Below are positions 1 through 8,836 of a stretch of DNA of 64,000 nucleotides, piece after piece; the first letter of the stretch is position 1, and every line of letters begins with the position of its first letter. Both the position numbers and the translations under genes were made by a program. Origin of the DNA: Paracoccus saliphilus. Lineage in GTDB: Bacteria; Pseudomonadota; Alphaproteobacteria; Rhodobacterales; Rhodobacteraceae. The notes below the pieces were generated by a model. It saw only the letters and a program-made list of their open reading frames with translations, made no database searches and had not been told where the DNA came from. The stretch is taken from the NCBI RefSeq assembly GCF_028553805.1, contig NZ_CP067140.1:3410001-3474000 (forward strand), written 5' to 3'.

Positions 1-1
1 A

Positions 2-343
2 GGTGCCTCGCATCTGATCGGCAACCATGATTTCACCACCTTTCGATCCTCGATCTGCCAGGCCAGGAGCCCGGTGAAAACGCTTGACCAGATCGAGATC
101 GAGGAACGCGAGATCCCCTTTGGCCGGGAATACCTGTTCCGGCTTCGGGCGCGGTCATTCCTGCATAACCAGGTCCGTTCGATCGTCGGCACGCTGGAAC
201 GGGTCGGGGCCGGATCTTGGCACCCCGAGCAGGTCGCCGACGCGTTGGCCGCCCGCGACCGCGCTGTCTGCGGCCCGGTTTGTCCGCCATATGGGTTATA
301 TCTTACCGGTGTCGGCTATCCGGCCGATCCGTTCTGTCCCTGA
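2..343 (+). CDS. truA: tRNA pseudouridine(38-40) synthase TruA, C-terminal part
   Basis: The reading frame is open from the first bases of the window, so the start lies upstream and only the last 113 residues are present. The run [12 protein letters not shown] followed by KTLDQIEI, and later [21 protein letters not shown], is the characteristic C-terminal half of TruA, which isomerises uridines 38-40 in the tRNA anticodon stem. The R-SFLHNQVR motif belongs to the second pseudouridine synthase-fold domain. The catalytic aspartate lies in the missing N-terminal part. No terminator hairpin is evident in the next 100 bases. Confidence 0.93.
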   Translation, partial: GASHLIGNHDFTTFRSSICQARSPVKTLDQIEIEEREIPFGREYLFRLRARSFLHNQVRSIVGTLERVGAGSWHPEQVADALAARDRAVCGPVCPPYGLYLTGVGYPADPFCP

Positions 344-444
344 TCGGATGATGGCAACGCGGTTCTTCGTCATACCGCGCTTGCTTAATTCTGACGCATG
401 CTCCACTGTGACGCCAATCTTCGAGGCAAAAACGCGATACCAGG

Positions 445-900
445 ATGCGCAAATTTCTCGTTTTACTGGACGACAGTCACGAATGTCTTAACGCGATGAG
501 ATTTGCGGCAATGCGTGCAGCAAGCACCGGCGGTGGAGTTGTCGTGCTGTCGGTAATTCCAACCGCCGAGATCCAGCACGGATTTGGCGTGGCGGATGTC
601 ATGCGCGCCGAATCCTATGAACGGATCGAGGCGCATTTCGAAGTCTTCGCGAAATGGATGCGCTCACGGCCCAAGGTCGAGCCCGAACTGGTCGTGCGCG
701 AAGGCGATCCTGCGGATGAGTTGATCGCACAGATCACCGAGGACGACGAAATCGGCGTGGTGGTTCTGGGACTGAACAGCGACAAATCCGCGGCAAATCC
801 AGTCTTGAACCGGCTTCTACGCGAGGCAGGCAACCTGTCCTGCCCGATCACGGTCGTTCCGGGCGATCTGTCGAAGGAACGTCTGGAAGCGATCACCTGA
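445..900 (+). CDS. Universal stress protein, UspA family
   Basis: A 151-residue single Usp domain. It opens with KFLVLLDDSHECLNAMRFA, the first beta strand and helix of the fold, and ends with VVVLGLNSDK and CPITVVPG, which are its last strands. The G-x2-G-x9-G(S/T) ATP-binding signature is degenerate in the LNSDKSAANPVLNRLL stretch, so ATP binding is uncertain. Family members are small cytosolic dimers induced by stress; no specific partner can be inferred. The gene stands alone between truA and nfu. The ribosome binding site before the ATG is weak, but no better start is visible. Confidence 0.85.
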   Translation: MRKFLVLLDDSHECLNAMRFAAMRAASTGGGVVVLSVIPTAEIQHGFGVADVMRAESYERIEAHFEVFAKWMRSRPKVEPELVVREGDPADELIAQITEDDEIGVVVLGLNSDKSAANPVLNRLLREAGNLSCPITVVPGDLSKERLEAIT

Positions 901-970
901 GACGCGCACAGCCTGTACCGCTTGACCCGGCACGCTGCCGTCGCCATATCGGAACTAAAGGAGCGCCCCC

Positions 971-1531
971 ATGTTCATCCAGACCGAAACCACGCCGAAC
1001 CCCGCCACGTTGAAATTCCTGCCCGGAGAAACCGTTCTCGCCAGCGGCACCGCCGATTTTCCGAATGCCGAAACAGGCGGAAAGTCACCTCTCGCCCAAC
1101 GGATTTTTGCCGTCGAGGGCGTGACCGGGGTGTTCCTGGGCCGGGATTTCGTCACCGTGACGAAGACCGAAGACGCACCATGGGATCATCTGAAACCCTC
1201 GATCCTTGGCGCGATCATGGAGCATTTCCAATCCGGTGCCCCGGCAATCGAAGGTGACGCGCAGGAAGGCGCCGGACATGCCGCCCATGACGGCCCGGAT
1301 TCCGAGATCGTCGGCCAGATCAAGGAGCTGCTGGATACGCGCGTGCGCCCGGCAGTGGCCCAGGACGGTGGCGACATCACCTTCCACGGCTTCGATCGCG
1401 GCATCGTCTATCTGCATATGCAGGGTGCCTGCGCAGGCTGCCCCTCTTCGACCCTGACGCTGAAAATGGGAATCGAGAACCTGCTGCGGCATTATATCCC
1501 CGAGGTGGTCGAGGTCCGGCCCGTTGCCTGA
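971..1531 (+). CDS. nfuA: Fe-S cluster carrier protein, Nfu/NifU family
   Basis: A 186-residue two-domain protein. Residues 1-88 are the Nfu N-terminal domain (MFIQTETTPNPATLKFLPG, and later LGRDFVTVTK). Residues 112-186 are the NifU C-terminal domain with CAGC at Cys154 and Cys157, which binds a 4Fe-4S cluster between two subunits for delivery to apo-proteins. A good ribosome binding site (AAGGAG) lies seven bases before the ATG. The stop overlaps the tsaB start by eight bases, so these genes are likely co-translated. The nfu-tsaB-rimI order is one I recall from Rhodobacteraceae. Confidence 0.93.
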   Translation: MFIQTETTPNPATLKFLPGETVLASGTADFPNAETGGKSPLAQRIFAVEGVTGVFLGRDFVTVTKTEDAPWDHLKPSILGAIMEHFQSGAPAIEGDAQEGAGHAAHDGPDSEIVGQIKELLDTRVRPAVAQDGGDITFHGFDRGIVYLHMQGACAGCPSSTLTLKMGIENLLRHYIPEVVEVRPVA

Positions 1532-2129
1532 ACCGGTTGCTCTTGGTTTCGACACGTCGGCCGCGCATTGCGCGGCCGCTTTGCTGTGCGGTGACAGGAT
1601 CCTGGCCTCGCGGCACGAAGAGATGGCCAAGGGCCAGGCCGAGAGGCTGTTCCCGCTGTTGGAAGACATGCTCGCCGAGGCCGGGATCGGCTGGAACGAC
1701 CTGGATGTGATCGGCGTGGGGATCGGCCCGGGAAATTTCACGGGCATCCGCGTCGCGGTGGCGGCGGCACGGGGACTGGCCCTGTCACTGAACATTCCCG
1801 CCATTGGCATCAGCGTGACCGAAGCCGCGGCTTTCGGGCTGCCCCGCCCCTGCCGGGTTGTGCTGCCATCGCGCCGCGAACAGGTGATCTGGCAGGATTT
1901 CGGCACAAACGAGAAGGGTGACGAAGGGCAAAGCCGGCCACAGCAAGCCGTGGCCGATGCGCTGCCGCCCGGCCCCGCACCGGCAAGCTCGGCGATCCCC
2001 CTGCCCGAAGCCATCGCACATCTTGCGATGATGCGCCGAAATGGGCCCGCCCCACGACCGGCCCCGATCTATCTGCGCCCCGCCGATGCCGCGCCGCCAC
2101 GCGAACCGGCCCCGGTCATCCTGCCGTGA
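1524..2129 (+). CDS. tsaB: tRNA threonylcarbamoyladenosine biosynthesis protein TsaB
   Basis: A 201-residue ASKHA-fold protein. LGFDTSAAHCAAALL at the N-terminus and GVGIGPGNFTGIRVAVAAARGLA around residues 60-85 are hallmark TsaB motifs. TsaB works with TsaD and TsaE to place t6A at position 37 of ANN-decoding tRNAs. It is somewhat shorter than the 231-residue E. coli protein, and the C-terminal half is proline/alanine rich. The start is a TTG inside the end of nfuA, and the stop overlaps the GTG of rimI by four bases (GTGA), so translation is probably coupled on both sides. Confidence 0.9.
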   Translation: MPEPVALGFDTSAAHCAAALLCGDRILASRHEEMAKGQAERLFPLLEDMLAEAGIGWNDLDVIGVGIGPGNFTGIRVAVAAARGLALSLNIPAIGISVTEAAAFGLPRPCRVVLPSRREQVIWQDFGTNEKGDEGQSRPQQAVADALPPGPAPASSAIPLPEAIAHLAMMRRNGPAPRPAPIYLRPADAAPPREPAPVILP

Positions 2130-2545
2130 CTCCCGACCAGTTGGCCGCCCTGCATGCGCGCTGCTTCACAACGCCCCGACCGTGGAGCACCGCCGAGTTC
2201 TCGGCATTGCTGGCAACATCCGGAAGCTTCCTGCTAACCCGCGACAATAGCTTCCTGCTTGGCCGCGCCATCGCGGGAGAAGCCGAATTGCTGACCCTGG
2301 CAGTGGCACCCGAGGCGCGGCGTCAGGGTCACGGACGTGCCCTGACCCTTGAATTTGCCGACACGGCCCGCAGGATGGCGGCCTGCGACCTGTTCCTGGA
2401 GGTCGCCGCCGACAATCATCCCGCGCAAGCATTATATGCGGCCCTCGGCTGGCGTGAAACGGGACGCAGGCGGGGATACTATGCCCCCGGCCTGGATGCC
2501 GTCGTGATGCATCTTGGTTTGGCAAAACAACAAGAAGGCGGTTGA
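2126..2545 (+). CDS. rimI: GNAT acetyltransferase, RimI-like
   Basis: A 139-residue GNAT domain. LAVAPEARRQGHGRALTLEF carries the acetyl-CoA pyrophosphate-binding pattern (R/Q-x-x-G-x-G/A), and VAADNHPAQALYAALGWRETGRRRGYY is the typical C-terminal GNAT strand-helix pattern. RimI acetylates the N-terminal alanine of ribosomal protein S18. The pairing with tsaB, overlapping by four bases from a GTG start, is the usual RimI context and supports the name over a generic acetyltransferase. Substrate specificity cannot be read from the sequence. Confidence 0.8.
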   Translation: MTPDQLAALHARCFTTPRPWSTAEFSALLATSGSFLLTRDNSFLLGRAIAGEAELLTLAVAPEARRQGHGRALTLEFADTARRMAACDLFLEVAADNHPAQALYAALGWRETGRRRGYYAPGLDAVVMHLGLAKQQEGG

Positions 2546-2558
2546 CCACTTCCGGGCA

Positions 2559-2578
2559 ATGCGCCCTAATCGGCGCAT
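2559..2578 (+). terminator. Hairpin between rimI and the BMP operon
   Basis: ATGCGCC and GGCGCAT form a perfect seven-base inverted repeat around a six-base loop, 14 bases after the rimI stop. No T-run follows, so it may be a weak terminator, an mRNA-stabilising stem or part of the bmp leader. Confidence 0.3.
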
Positions 2579-2627
2579 CAGGCGGGTGACTTGAATCGCC
2601 CGCGACAACAGGATGGGGTTATCTGTC

Positions 2628-3623
2628 ATGACTTTGATGAAAACGCTTATGGCAAGCTCGGCGCTGATGGTGCTTGCGGGTGGCAATGCCTTGGCCGAAC
2701 CTGCGCTGATCTTCGATCTGGGCGGAAAATTCGACAAATCATTCAACGAGGCCGCCTATATGGGTGCCAAGCGTTGGGCCGAGGAAACCGGCGGCTCTTA
2801 CAAGGAGCTGGAAATGCAGTCCGAGGCTCAGCGCGAACAGGCCCTGCGCCGTCTGGCTGAAACCGGCGCCAATCCCATCGTCACGACAGGCTTCGCCTTC
2901 GGCAATATTCTCAACGAGGTCGCACCGGATTACCCGGACACCAAATTCGCCATTATCGATGCCGTCGTCGATCAGCCAAATGTGAAATCCATCATGTTCG
3001 CCGAACAGGAGGGCAGCTACCTGGTCGGCGTCCTGGCCGCCATGGCCAGCGAATCCGGCACCGTCGGCTTCGTCGGCGGCATGGATGTTCCGCTGATCCG
3101 GCAATTCGGCTGCGGCTATGCGCAAGGTGCCAAGGCCCAGAATCCCGATATCGAGATCGTGGCCAACATGACCGGCACGACTCCGGCAGCATGGAACGAT
3201 CCGGTCAAGGGTGGCGAACTGACCAAGGCACAGGTCTCGCAGGGTGCGGATGTGGTCTTTGCAGCGGCGGGCGGCACCGGGATCGGTGTGCTGCAGGCGG
3301 CGGCGGACGAGGACATCCTCTCCATCGGGGTCGACAGCAACCAGAACCACTTGCATCCGGGCAAGGTGCTGACCTCTATGGTCAAGCGTGTCGATGTCGC
3401 CGTTTACGACGCATTCACGGCGGGTGAAGACCTTAAAACGGGGCAATCCGTGCTGGGACTGGAAGAGGATGGCGTCGCCTATGCGCTGGACGACAACAAT
3501 GCCTCGCTGATCACGGACGAGATGAAGGCAAGAGTGGACGAGGTCGCGGCGCAAATCAAATCCGGTGAGATCGAGGTTCACGACTATTACAGCGACAATA
3601 CCTGTCCTGCGCTCAGCTTCTGA
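2628..3623 (+). CDS. BMP-family ABC transporter substrate-binding protein (nucleoside-type)
   Basis: 331 residues. The Sec signal MTLMKTLMASSALMVLAGGNALA is followed by the BMP/PnrA-type domain (LIFDLGGKFDKSFNEAAYMGAKRW, GFAFGNILNEVAPDYPDTKF, VGFVGGMDVPLIRQFGCGY). BMP proteins bind nucleosides in the periplasm and deliver them to a ribose-type ABC permease. I chose the second ATG (2628) because a GGATGGGG ribosome site sits at the right distance from it, whereas the ATG at 2613 overlaps that site. The gene opens an operon ending in purine nucleoside phosphorylase, which supports a purine nucleoside substrate. Confidence 0.92.
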   Translation: MTLMKTLMASSALMVLAGGNALAEPALIFDLGGKFDKSFNEAAYMGAKRWAEETGGSYKELEMQSEAQREQALRRLAETGANPIVTTGFAFGNILNEVAPDYPDTKFAIIDAVVDQPNVKSIMFAEQEGSYLVGVLAAMASESGTVGFVGGMDVPLIRQFGCGYAQGAKAQNPDIEIVANMTGTTPAAWNDPVKGGELTKAQVSQGADVVFAAAGGTGIGVLQAAADEDILSIGVDSNQNHLHPGKVLTSMVKRVDVAVYDAFTAGEDLKTGQSVLGLEEDGVAYALDDNNASLITDEMKARVDEVAAQIKSGEIEVHDYYSDNTCPALSF

Positions 3624-5272
3624 TGGGTGAGGCTGTCGCGGATACAGGGGGGCAGTCGACCGCGACGGCCCCCTTTGCCATCGAGTTGCGCGGCATCTCG
3701 AAAGCCTTCGGGCCCGTGCAGGCGAACAAGGATATCGACCTGCGCGTGCCCAAGGGCACCATCCATGGGATCATCGGCGAGAACGGCGCGGGCAAATCGA
3801 CGCTGATGTCGATCCTCTACGGGTTCTACAAGCCCGACAAGGGCGAGATCCTCGTGAATGGCCAAGCGCTTACCATCGCCGATAGCCAGGCCGCGATCCG
3901 CGCGGGCATCGGCATGGTCTTCCAGCATTTCAAGCTGGTCCAGAATTTCACCGTGCTGGAGAACATCATCCTCGGGGTCGAGGAAGGACGCCTGCTGCGC
4001 CCTTCCTTGGCCAAGGCGCGGGGGGCACTGAAGCAGCTTGCCGCCGAGTATCAGCTGAACGTGGATCCCGATGAGACCATCGACGAGTTGTCGGTGGGCC
4101 ACCAGCAACGCGTGGAAATCCTCAAGGCCCTGTATCGGCAGGCCGATATCCTGATCCTCGACGAACCGACCGGCGTATTGACCCCGGCAGAGGCCGACCA
4201 CCTCTTCCGCATCCTCGAAGGGCTGAAGGCCGAGGGCAAGACGATTATCCTGATCACCCACAAGCTGCGCGAGATCATGGACATCACCGACAATGTCAGC
4301 GTCATGCGGCGCGGCGAGATGGTCGCCTCAGTAGAAACCGCCAGGACAAGCCCCGAAGAGCTGGCCGAGCTGATGGTCGGGCGCAAGGTGCTGTTGAATG
4401 TCGAAAAGCCGCCAGCAAAACCCGGTGAAAAGGTGCTGGAGGTCCGCGACCTGAAGATGGTGGATGATGAAGCCGTCGAGCGTTTGCGCGGCATCAGCTT
4501 TGACATCCGCGCCGGCGAAATCCTGGGGATCGCGGGTGTATCGGGCAATGGTCAGACGCAATTGCTGGAATTGCTGGGCGGCTTTCCCGAAAAGGGCGCC
4601 AAGGTCGGCGGCAGCATCCGGATGAACGGGCAGGAGCTGGACCTGACCGGCACCAAATCCGACGCCGCAACCCGCCGCGCCCGAGGTATCGGCCATGTAC
4701 CCGAGGATCGCCAGACCGAAGGCCTGATCATGGATTTCACGGCATGGGAGAATACCGCTTTCGGCTATCACCGCGCCCCTGAATTCAACAAGGGCCTGCT
4801 GATGAACAACGCCGCCATCCGCGCGGATGCCGAAACCAAGATGGAGCATTTCGACGTCCGCCCCCGCAATCCGAACCTTGCCGCACGCAATTTCTCGGGC
4901 GGAAACCAGCAAAAGCTGGTCGTCGCCCGCGAGATCGAGCGGAACCCGGACCTGTTGCTGATCGGTCAGCCCACGCGCGGTGTCGATATCGGCGCGATCG
5001 AATTCATCCACAAGCGCATCATCGAGCTTCGCGATGCGGGCAAGGCCATTCTTCTGGTCAGTGTCGAGCTGGACGAGATCCTGTCCCTGTCGGACCGCAT
5101 CGCGGTGATGTTCGATGGCCGCATCATGGGAGAGCGCCTGCCGAACGAGACCACCACGGGCGAGCTTGGCCTGCTGATGGCAGGCATCACCGACACTGCG
5201 CATGTCGATGAAAGCCAGGGCATCCCGCCCGAGCACAAGCATATCGACGATGTTTCAGGAGGGTCTGCCTGA
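3623..5272 (+). CDS. Nucleoside ABC transporter ATP-binding protein (two ATPase domains)
   Basis: 549 residues with two tandem ABC domains, as in the ribose/BMP importer family. Domain 1 (about 20-250) has Walker A GENGAGKST, signature LSVGHQQRVEIL and Walker B ILILDEPTGVLTP. Domain 2 (about 270-520) has the degenerate Walker A GVSGNGQTQ and signature FSGGNQQKLVVARE. As is usual in this family, the second site departs from consensus. The start overlaps the stop of the binding protein by one base (TGATG) and the stop overlaps the next permease start, implying translational coupling. Confidence 0.95.
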   Translation: MGEAVADTGGQSTATAPFAIELRGISKAFGPVQANKDIDLRVPKGTIHGIIGENGAGKSTLMSILYGFYKPDKGEILVNGQALTIADSQAAIRAGIGMVFQHFKLVQNFTVLENIILGVEEGRLLRPSLAKARGALKQLAAEYQLNVDPDETIDELSVGHQQRVEILKALYRQADILILDEPTGVLTPAEADHLFRILEGLKAEGKTIILITHKLREIMDITDNVSVMRRGEMVASVETARTSPEELAELMVGRKVLLNVEKPPAKPGEKVLEVRDLKMVDDEAVERLRGISFDIRAGEILGIAGVSGNGQTQLLELLGGFPEKGAKVGGSIRMNGQELDLTGTKSDAATRRARGIGHVPEDRQTEGLIMDFTAWENTAFGYHRAPEFNKGLLMNNAAIRADAETKMEHFDVRPRNPNLAARNFSGGNQQKLVVAREIERNPDLLLIGQPTRGVDIGAIEFIHKRIIELRDAGKAILLVSVELDEILSLSDRIAVMFDGRIMGERLPNETTTGELGLLMAGITDTAHVDESQGIPPEHKHIDDVSGGSA

Positions 5273-6369
5273 TGGACAAGATGCCGAAATGGGCAGACGT
5301 GATCCTGACGCCGCTGATCTCGCTGATCCTCGCCATGGGGATCTCGGCGCTTGTGATCCTTGCCATTGGCGAAAGCCCATGGCTGGCGTTGAAAACCATG
5401 ATCGATGGCGCGCTCGGTTCCAGCTATGGCTGGGGGTTCACGCTGTATTACACCACGAATTTCATCTTTACCGGGCTGGCCGTCGCCGTGGCCTATCACG
5501 CCAGGCTGTTCAATATCGGCGGCGAGGGACAGGCGATGGTCGGCGGGCTTGGCGTGGCCTTGGTCTGCCTTGCACTCCCCTGGCCGCATTGGGGTATCGC
5601 CCTGCCCGCCGCGATGATCGGCGCGGCATTGTTCGGCGCGGCATGGGCGCTGATCCCGGCATGGCTGCAGGCAAAACGCGGCAGCCATATCGTGATCACC
5701 ACGATCATGTTCAATTTCATCGCCGCCGCGCTTCTGAACTACATGCTGGTCAATCTCATGCGCCCGACCGGCAGCATGGATCCGGCCTCGGCCAATTTCC
5801 CCGAAGGCGCGCATCTTCCCACCCTGAGCGGCATGGCGGCCAATATCGGCCTGGAATGGGGCAAGAACACCCCGGTCAATATTACCTTCATCATCGCCCT
5901 GCTCGCCTGCGTTCTGGTCTGGCTGCTGATCTGGCGCACCCGTCTCGGCTATGAGATCCGCGCCCTTGGCCGGTCCGAGCCCGCCGCCATGTATGCCGGG
6001 ATCTCGCCGGTGCGGATCACGGTCATCGCCATGCTGATCTCTGGCGGGCTGGCCGGGTTGATGGCGATCAACAACGTCATGGGAGAGGCCGAGCGGCTGG
6101 TCCTGAACGCCGTGGAAGGGGCGGGCTTCATCGGTATCGCCGTGGCGCTGATGGGCCGCAACCATCCCTTCGGCGTCTTGCTCGCCGCACTGCTCTTCGG
6201 TTTCCTTTACCAGGGAGGCGGAGAATTGGCGCTCTGGACCTCCATCCCGCGCGAACTGATCATCGTCATCCAGGCATTGGTGATCCTGTTTACCGGGGCG
6301 CTCGACAACATGGTGCGGATGCCGCTGGAACGGATATTCCTTGCCATGCGAAAGAAGGGGCGTGCATGA
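5272..6369 (+). CDS. Nucleoside ABC transporter permease, subunit 1
   Basis: 365 residues, a BPD_transp_2 (ribose/branched amino acid) membrane permease of about ten helices. Diagnostic stretches are ARLFNIGGEGQAMVGG, the cytoplasmic loop RTRLGYEIRALGRSEPAAMYAGI that contacts the ATPase, and the glycine-rich GAGFIGIAVALMGRNHPFG. It would form a heterodimeric channel with the permease at 7013-7978. GGAGGGTCTGCCTG before the ATG supplies the ribosome site inside the ATPase gene end. Confidence 0.93.
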   Translation: MDKMPKWADVILTPLISLILAMGISALVILAIGESPWLALKTMIDGALGSSYGWGFTLYYTTNFIFTGLAVAVAYHARLFNIGGEGQAMVGGLGVALVCLALPWPHWGIALPAAMIGAALFGAAWALIPAWLQAKRGSHIVITTIMFNFIAAALLNYMLVNLMRPTGSMDPASANFPEGAHLPTLSGMAANIGLEWGKNTPVNITFIIALLACVLVWLLIWRTRLGYEIRALGRSEPAAMYAGISPVRITVIAMLISGGLAGLMAINNVMGEAERLVLNAVEGAGFIGIAVALMGRNHPFGVLLAALLFGFLYQGGGELALWTSIPRELIIVIQALVILFTGALDNMVRMPLERIFLAMRKKGRA

Positions 6370-7010
6370 TGGAGTGGCTTGTTCCCTTTCTTCCGGGTTT
6401 TACTGCGGCCTATGCGATTCAGGCAGTCTCCGTCGCATCGCCCGGCCCCGGCGTCGCACTATTGCTTGGGATCGCGCTCTCGCAGGGGCGTGCGCGGGCT
6501 ATCGCAGCATCTTTCGGCATCGCGGCAGGTGCCGCCTGTCTTGCGCTGGCCACGACACAGGGGCTTGGCCTGTTGATGGAGCGTGTGGCGTGGCTTTCCA
6601 CGGTCATCCGCCTTGCAGGGATTTGCTATTTGCTGTGGCTGGCGGTCAAGGCGTGGCGGCGCGCAATCGAGCCGCCAAGCATTGCAATAGCGCATGTGGA
6701 TCGTCCCGCATCAGGCCTGTCACGGGCTTTCGCGGCCGGATACCTGATGCAGATTACCAACCCCAAGGCCATCGTGTTCTGGCTCGCCATCGCCACCGTC
6801 GGCGCGACCAACGGCGCCCCGATGCCGGTGCTGGCGACCTTTATCGCCGGGGCATTCGCGCTGTCGCTTGCCGGTCATTGCGCCTATGCGGTGCTGCTCT
6901 CCTCTTCCCCCTTCAGGCTCGCCTATGACCATGCCCGGCGCTGGATCGAAGCCGCAATCGGCACCTTCCTCGCCTATGTCGCCTTCCGCCTGGCCACGGA
7001 AAGGAGCTGA
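6366..7010 (+). CDS. LysE/RhtB-family exporter inside the nucleoside ABC operon
   Basis: 214 residues with about six hydrophobic segments and the LysE/RhtB family pattern (SVASPGPGVALLLGIALSQGRARAIAASFGIAAG near the start, YLMQITNPKAIVFWLAI in the middle). These proteins export amino acids or related small molecules by proton antiport. It overlaps the upstream permease by four bases (ATGA) and ends three bases before the second permease, so it is fully embedded in the operon. Its substrate is unknown; export of a base or nucleoside is only a guess from position. Confidence 0.85.
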   Translation: MMEWLVPFLPGFTAAYAIQAVSVASPGPGVALLLGIALSQGRARAIAASFGIAAGAACLALATTQGLGLLMERVAWLSTVIRLAGICYLLWLAVKAWRRAIEPPSIAIAHVDRPASGLSRAFAAGYLMQITNPKAIVFWLAIATVGATNGAPMPVLATFIAGAFALSLAGHCAYAVLLSSSPFRLAYDHARRWIEAAIGTFLAYVAFRLATERS

Positions 7011-7012
7011 GA

Positions 7013-7978
7013 ATGGATTTCGCAACGATCATCCAGATCCTCGACAGCGCCGTGCGGCTGATGACCCCCCTGCTGCTCGCCTGCCTTGCCGGGCTGTATT
7101 CGGAACGCTCGGGCGTCTTCGATATCGGACTGGAGGGCAAGATGCTGATGGCCGCCTTCTCCGCCGCCTCGGTCGCCTATGCCACGGGCAGTCCGTGGCT
7201 GGGGATGCTGGCGGGAATCGGCGGCTCGATGGCGCTTGCACTGATCCATGGGCTCGCCTCGATCACCTTCATGGGCAATCAGTTGATCTCCGGTGTCGCG
7301 ATCAATTTCCTCGCCTCGGGGATGACGGTGCTCCTGGGGCAACGGATATTCGGCCTGGGTGGCCGAACCCCTTCCCTGACTGGCGGAGGACGTTTCAGCG
7401 AAATCCACCTGCCATTCGCCGACAGCCTGCAGAATGTTCCATTCCTTGGTCCGATCTATTCCGATCTGATCTCGGGCCATACGATCCTCGTCTATGTCGC
7501 TTTCCTCTGCGTGCCGCTGACATGGTGGATACTGTTCCATACCCGCTTCGGCCTGCGTTTGCGGGCGGTCGGCGAAAATCCCGCCTCGGTCGATACCGCC
7601 GGCGTGTCGGTCACGCGGCTGCGCTATGCCTCCATCGCCATATGCGGCCTGCTTTGTGGCCTCGCCGGTGCCTATCTGGCCACCGGCCTCTCGGCGGGTT
7701 TCGTCAAGGAGATGACGGCAGGCCGAGGCTTCATCGCGCTTGCCGCCCTGATCTTCGCCAAGTGGCGACCGTGGAGCGCCCTGTTCGCGACCTTCCTCTT
7801 CGGCCTGCTGGAAGCCATTGCGAACCGCTATCCCGACCTGGATCTCGGCATCATCACCATCCCCTCGATGTTCATGAACGCGCTGCCCTATATCCTGACA
7901 GTGATCATCCTCGCGGGCTTCGTCGGCCGCGCCATCCCCCCGCGCGCAGGAGGAGAACCCTATGTCAAAGAGCGTTGA
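7013..7978 (+). CDS. Nucleoside ABC transporter permease, subunit 2
   Basis: 321 residues, the second BPD_transp_2 permease of the BMP-type importer. LYSERSGVFDIGLEGKMLMAAFSAA and RTRFGLRLRAVGENPASVDTAGVSV match the conserved NIG-EG and ATPase-coupling loops of this subfamily. The AAGGAG ribosome site is well placed before the ATG. Its end overlaps the phosphorylase gene by 17 bases. Together with 5272-6369 it would make the transmembrane channel. Confidence 0.93.
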   Translation: MDFATIIQILDSAVRLMTPLLLACLAGLYSERSGVFDIGLEGKMLMAAFSAASVAYATGSPWLGMLAGIGGSMALALIHGLASITFMGNQLISGVAINFLASGMTVLLGQRIFGLGGRTPSLTGGGRFSEIHLPFADSLQNVPFLGPIYSDLISGHTILVYVAFLCVPLTWWILFHTRFGLRLRAVGENPASVDTAGVSVTRLRYASIAICGLLCGLAGAYLATGLSAGFVKEMTAGRGFIALAALIFAKWRPWSALFATFLFGLLEAIANRYPDLDLGIITIPSMFMNALPYILTVIILAGFVGRAIPPRAGGEPYVKER

Positions 7979-8771
7979 GCTCGCCGCCCTGATCCGCGAG
8001 CGTGCCGGAGGAGAACCCCCGGAATACGGGCTCATCCTCGGTTCGGGACTCGGCCATCTGTCGGAAGCGGTCGAGGGCGTGGCGATTCCCTATGACGATC
8101 TGCCGGGCTTTCCCCCTGCCGGTGTCTCGGGCCATGTGCCGCAACTGGTCATCGGAGAACTGGAAAACCGCCGCGTCGCCGTCTTCGGGGGCCGGTCCCA
8201 TTACTATGAAAGCGGCCGCGCCGACGCGATGCGCCCGGCGCTCGAGGTCCTGGCTGCGCTTGGCTGCGGCAAGCTGATCCTGACCAATGCCGCCGGGTCG
8301 CTTCGCGCCGATATCCCACCGGGCGGATTGATGCTGCTCAACGATCATATCGCCTTCGCGGGCACCAACCCGCTGATCGGCGAAAAGACCGATGCCCGCT
8401 TCGTGCCATTGACGGATGCGCATGACGTCGCGATACGCGCCGCGCTGGAAGAGGCCGCCGCCGCAGAAGATATCGCGCTTCCCCAAGGCGTCTATTGCTG
8501 GTTCTCGGGCCCCAGTTTCGAGACCCCGGCAGAAATACGCGCCGCGCGAACTCTTGGCGCCGACGCGGTCGGCATGTCGACGGTGCCGGAAATCATCCTC
8601 GCACGGTTTTTGGGCATTCGCTGCGCCGCCATCTCGGTCATCACCAATATGGGGGCGGGCCTCAGCGACGAGGCGATCAGCCACGATCACACCAAGGCCA
8701 TGGCCCCCTTGGGTGCCGCCAAGCTGGAAAAACTGCTCCGCCGCTTTCTCCGGAACAGTGTCGCGTCGTAA
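7962..8771 (+). CDS. punA: Purine nucleoside phosphorylase (trimeric PunA type)
   Basis: 269 residues. GLILGSGLGHL is the phosphate-binding loop, GRSHYYESG and LTNAAGSLR are active-site stretches, SGPSFETPAEIRAARTLGADAVGMSTVPE is the base-binding region and SVITNMGAG follows. The enzyme splits (deoxy)inosine or guanosine with phosphate into free base and (deoxy)ribose-1-phosphate. An AGGAGGAG ribosome site precedes the ATG within the end of the second permease, coupling uptake to degradation. This is the last gene of the nucleoside operon. Confidence 0.93.
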   Translation: MSKSVELAALIRERAGGEPPEYGLILGSGLGHLSEAVEGVAIPYDDLPGFPPAGVSGHVPQLVIGELENRRVAVFGGRSHYYESGRADAMRPALEVLAALGCGKLILTNAAGSLRADIPPGGLMLLNDHIAFAGTNPLIGEKTDARFVPLTDAHDVAIRAALEEAAAAEDIALPQGVYCWFSGPSFETPAEIRAARTLGADAVGMSTVPEIILARFLGIRCAAISVITNMGAGLSDEAISHDHTKAMAPLGAAKLEKLLRRFLRNSVAS

Positions 8772-8777
8772 ATCGCC

Positions 8778-8811
8778 GCTTCTTCTTTGGACAAATACCT
8801 CCGCCGGAGGC
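8778..8811 (-). repeat. Dispersed intergenic repeat, copy 1 (downstream of mnmH)
   Basis: Read on the minus strand it has the inverted repeat CCTCCG-G-CGGAGG, then TATTTGTCCAAAGAAGAAG. It shares the (T)ATTTG...GAAGAAG core with copies near 16.1, 19.7 and 34.2 kb. It lies directly after the mnmH stop in the sense orientation and fills the gap between the convergent punA and mnmH genes. I recall similar elements being common after genes in Rhodobacteraceae. Confidence 0.6.
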
Positions 8812-8836
8812 ATCCAGCCTCGCAGGAGGACCGGGA

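Noticed and set aside
1085..2014. A 309-codon minus-strand frame across nfuA and tsaB
   Set aside because: An antisense shadow with no recognisable domain. Both plus-strand genes are well supported and coupled.
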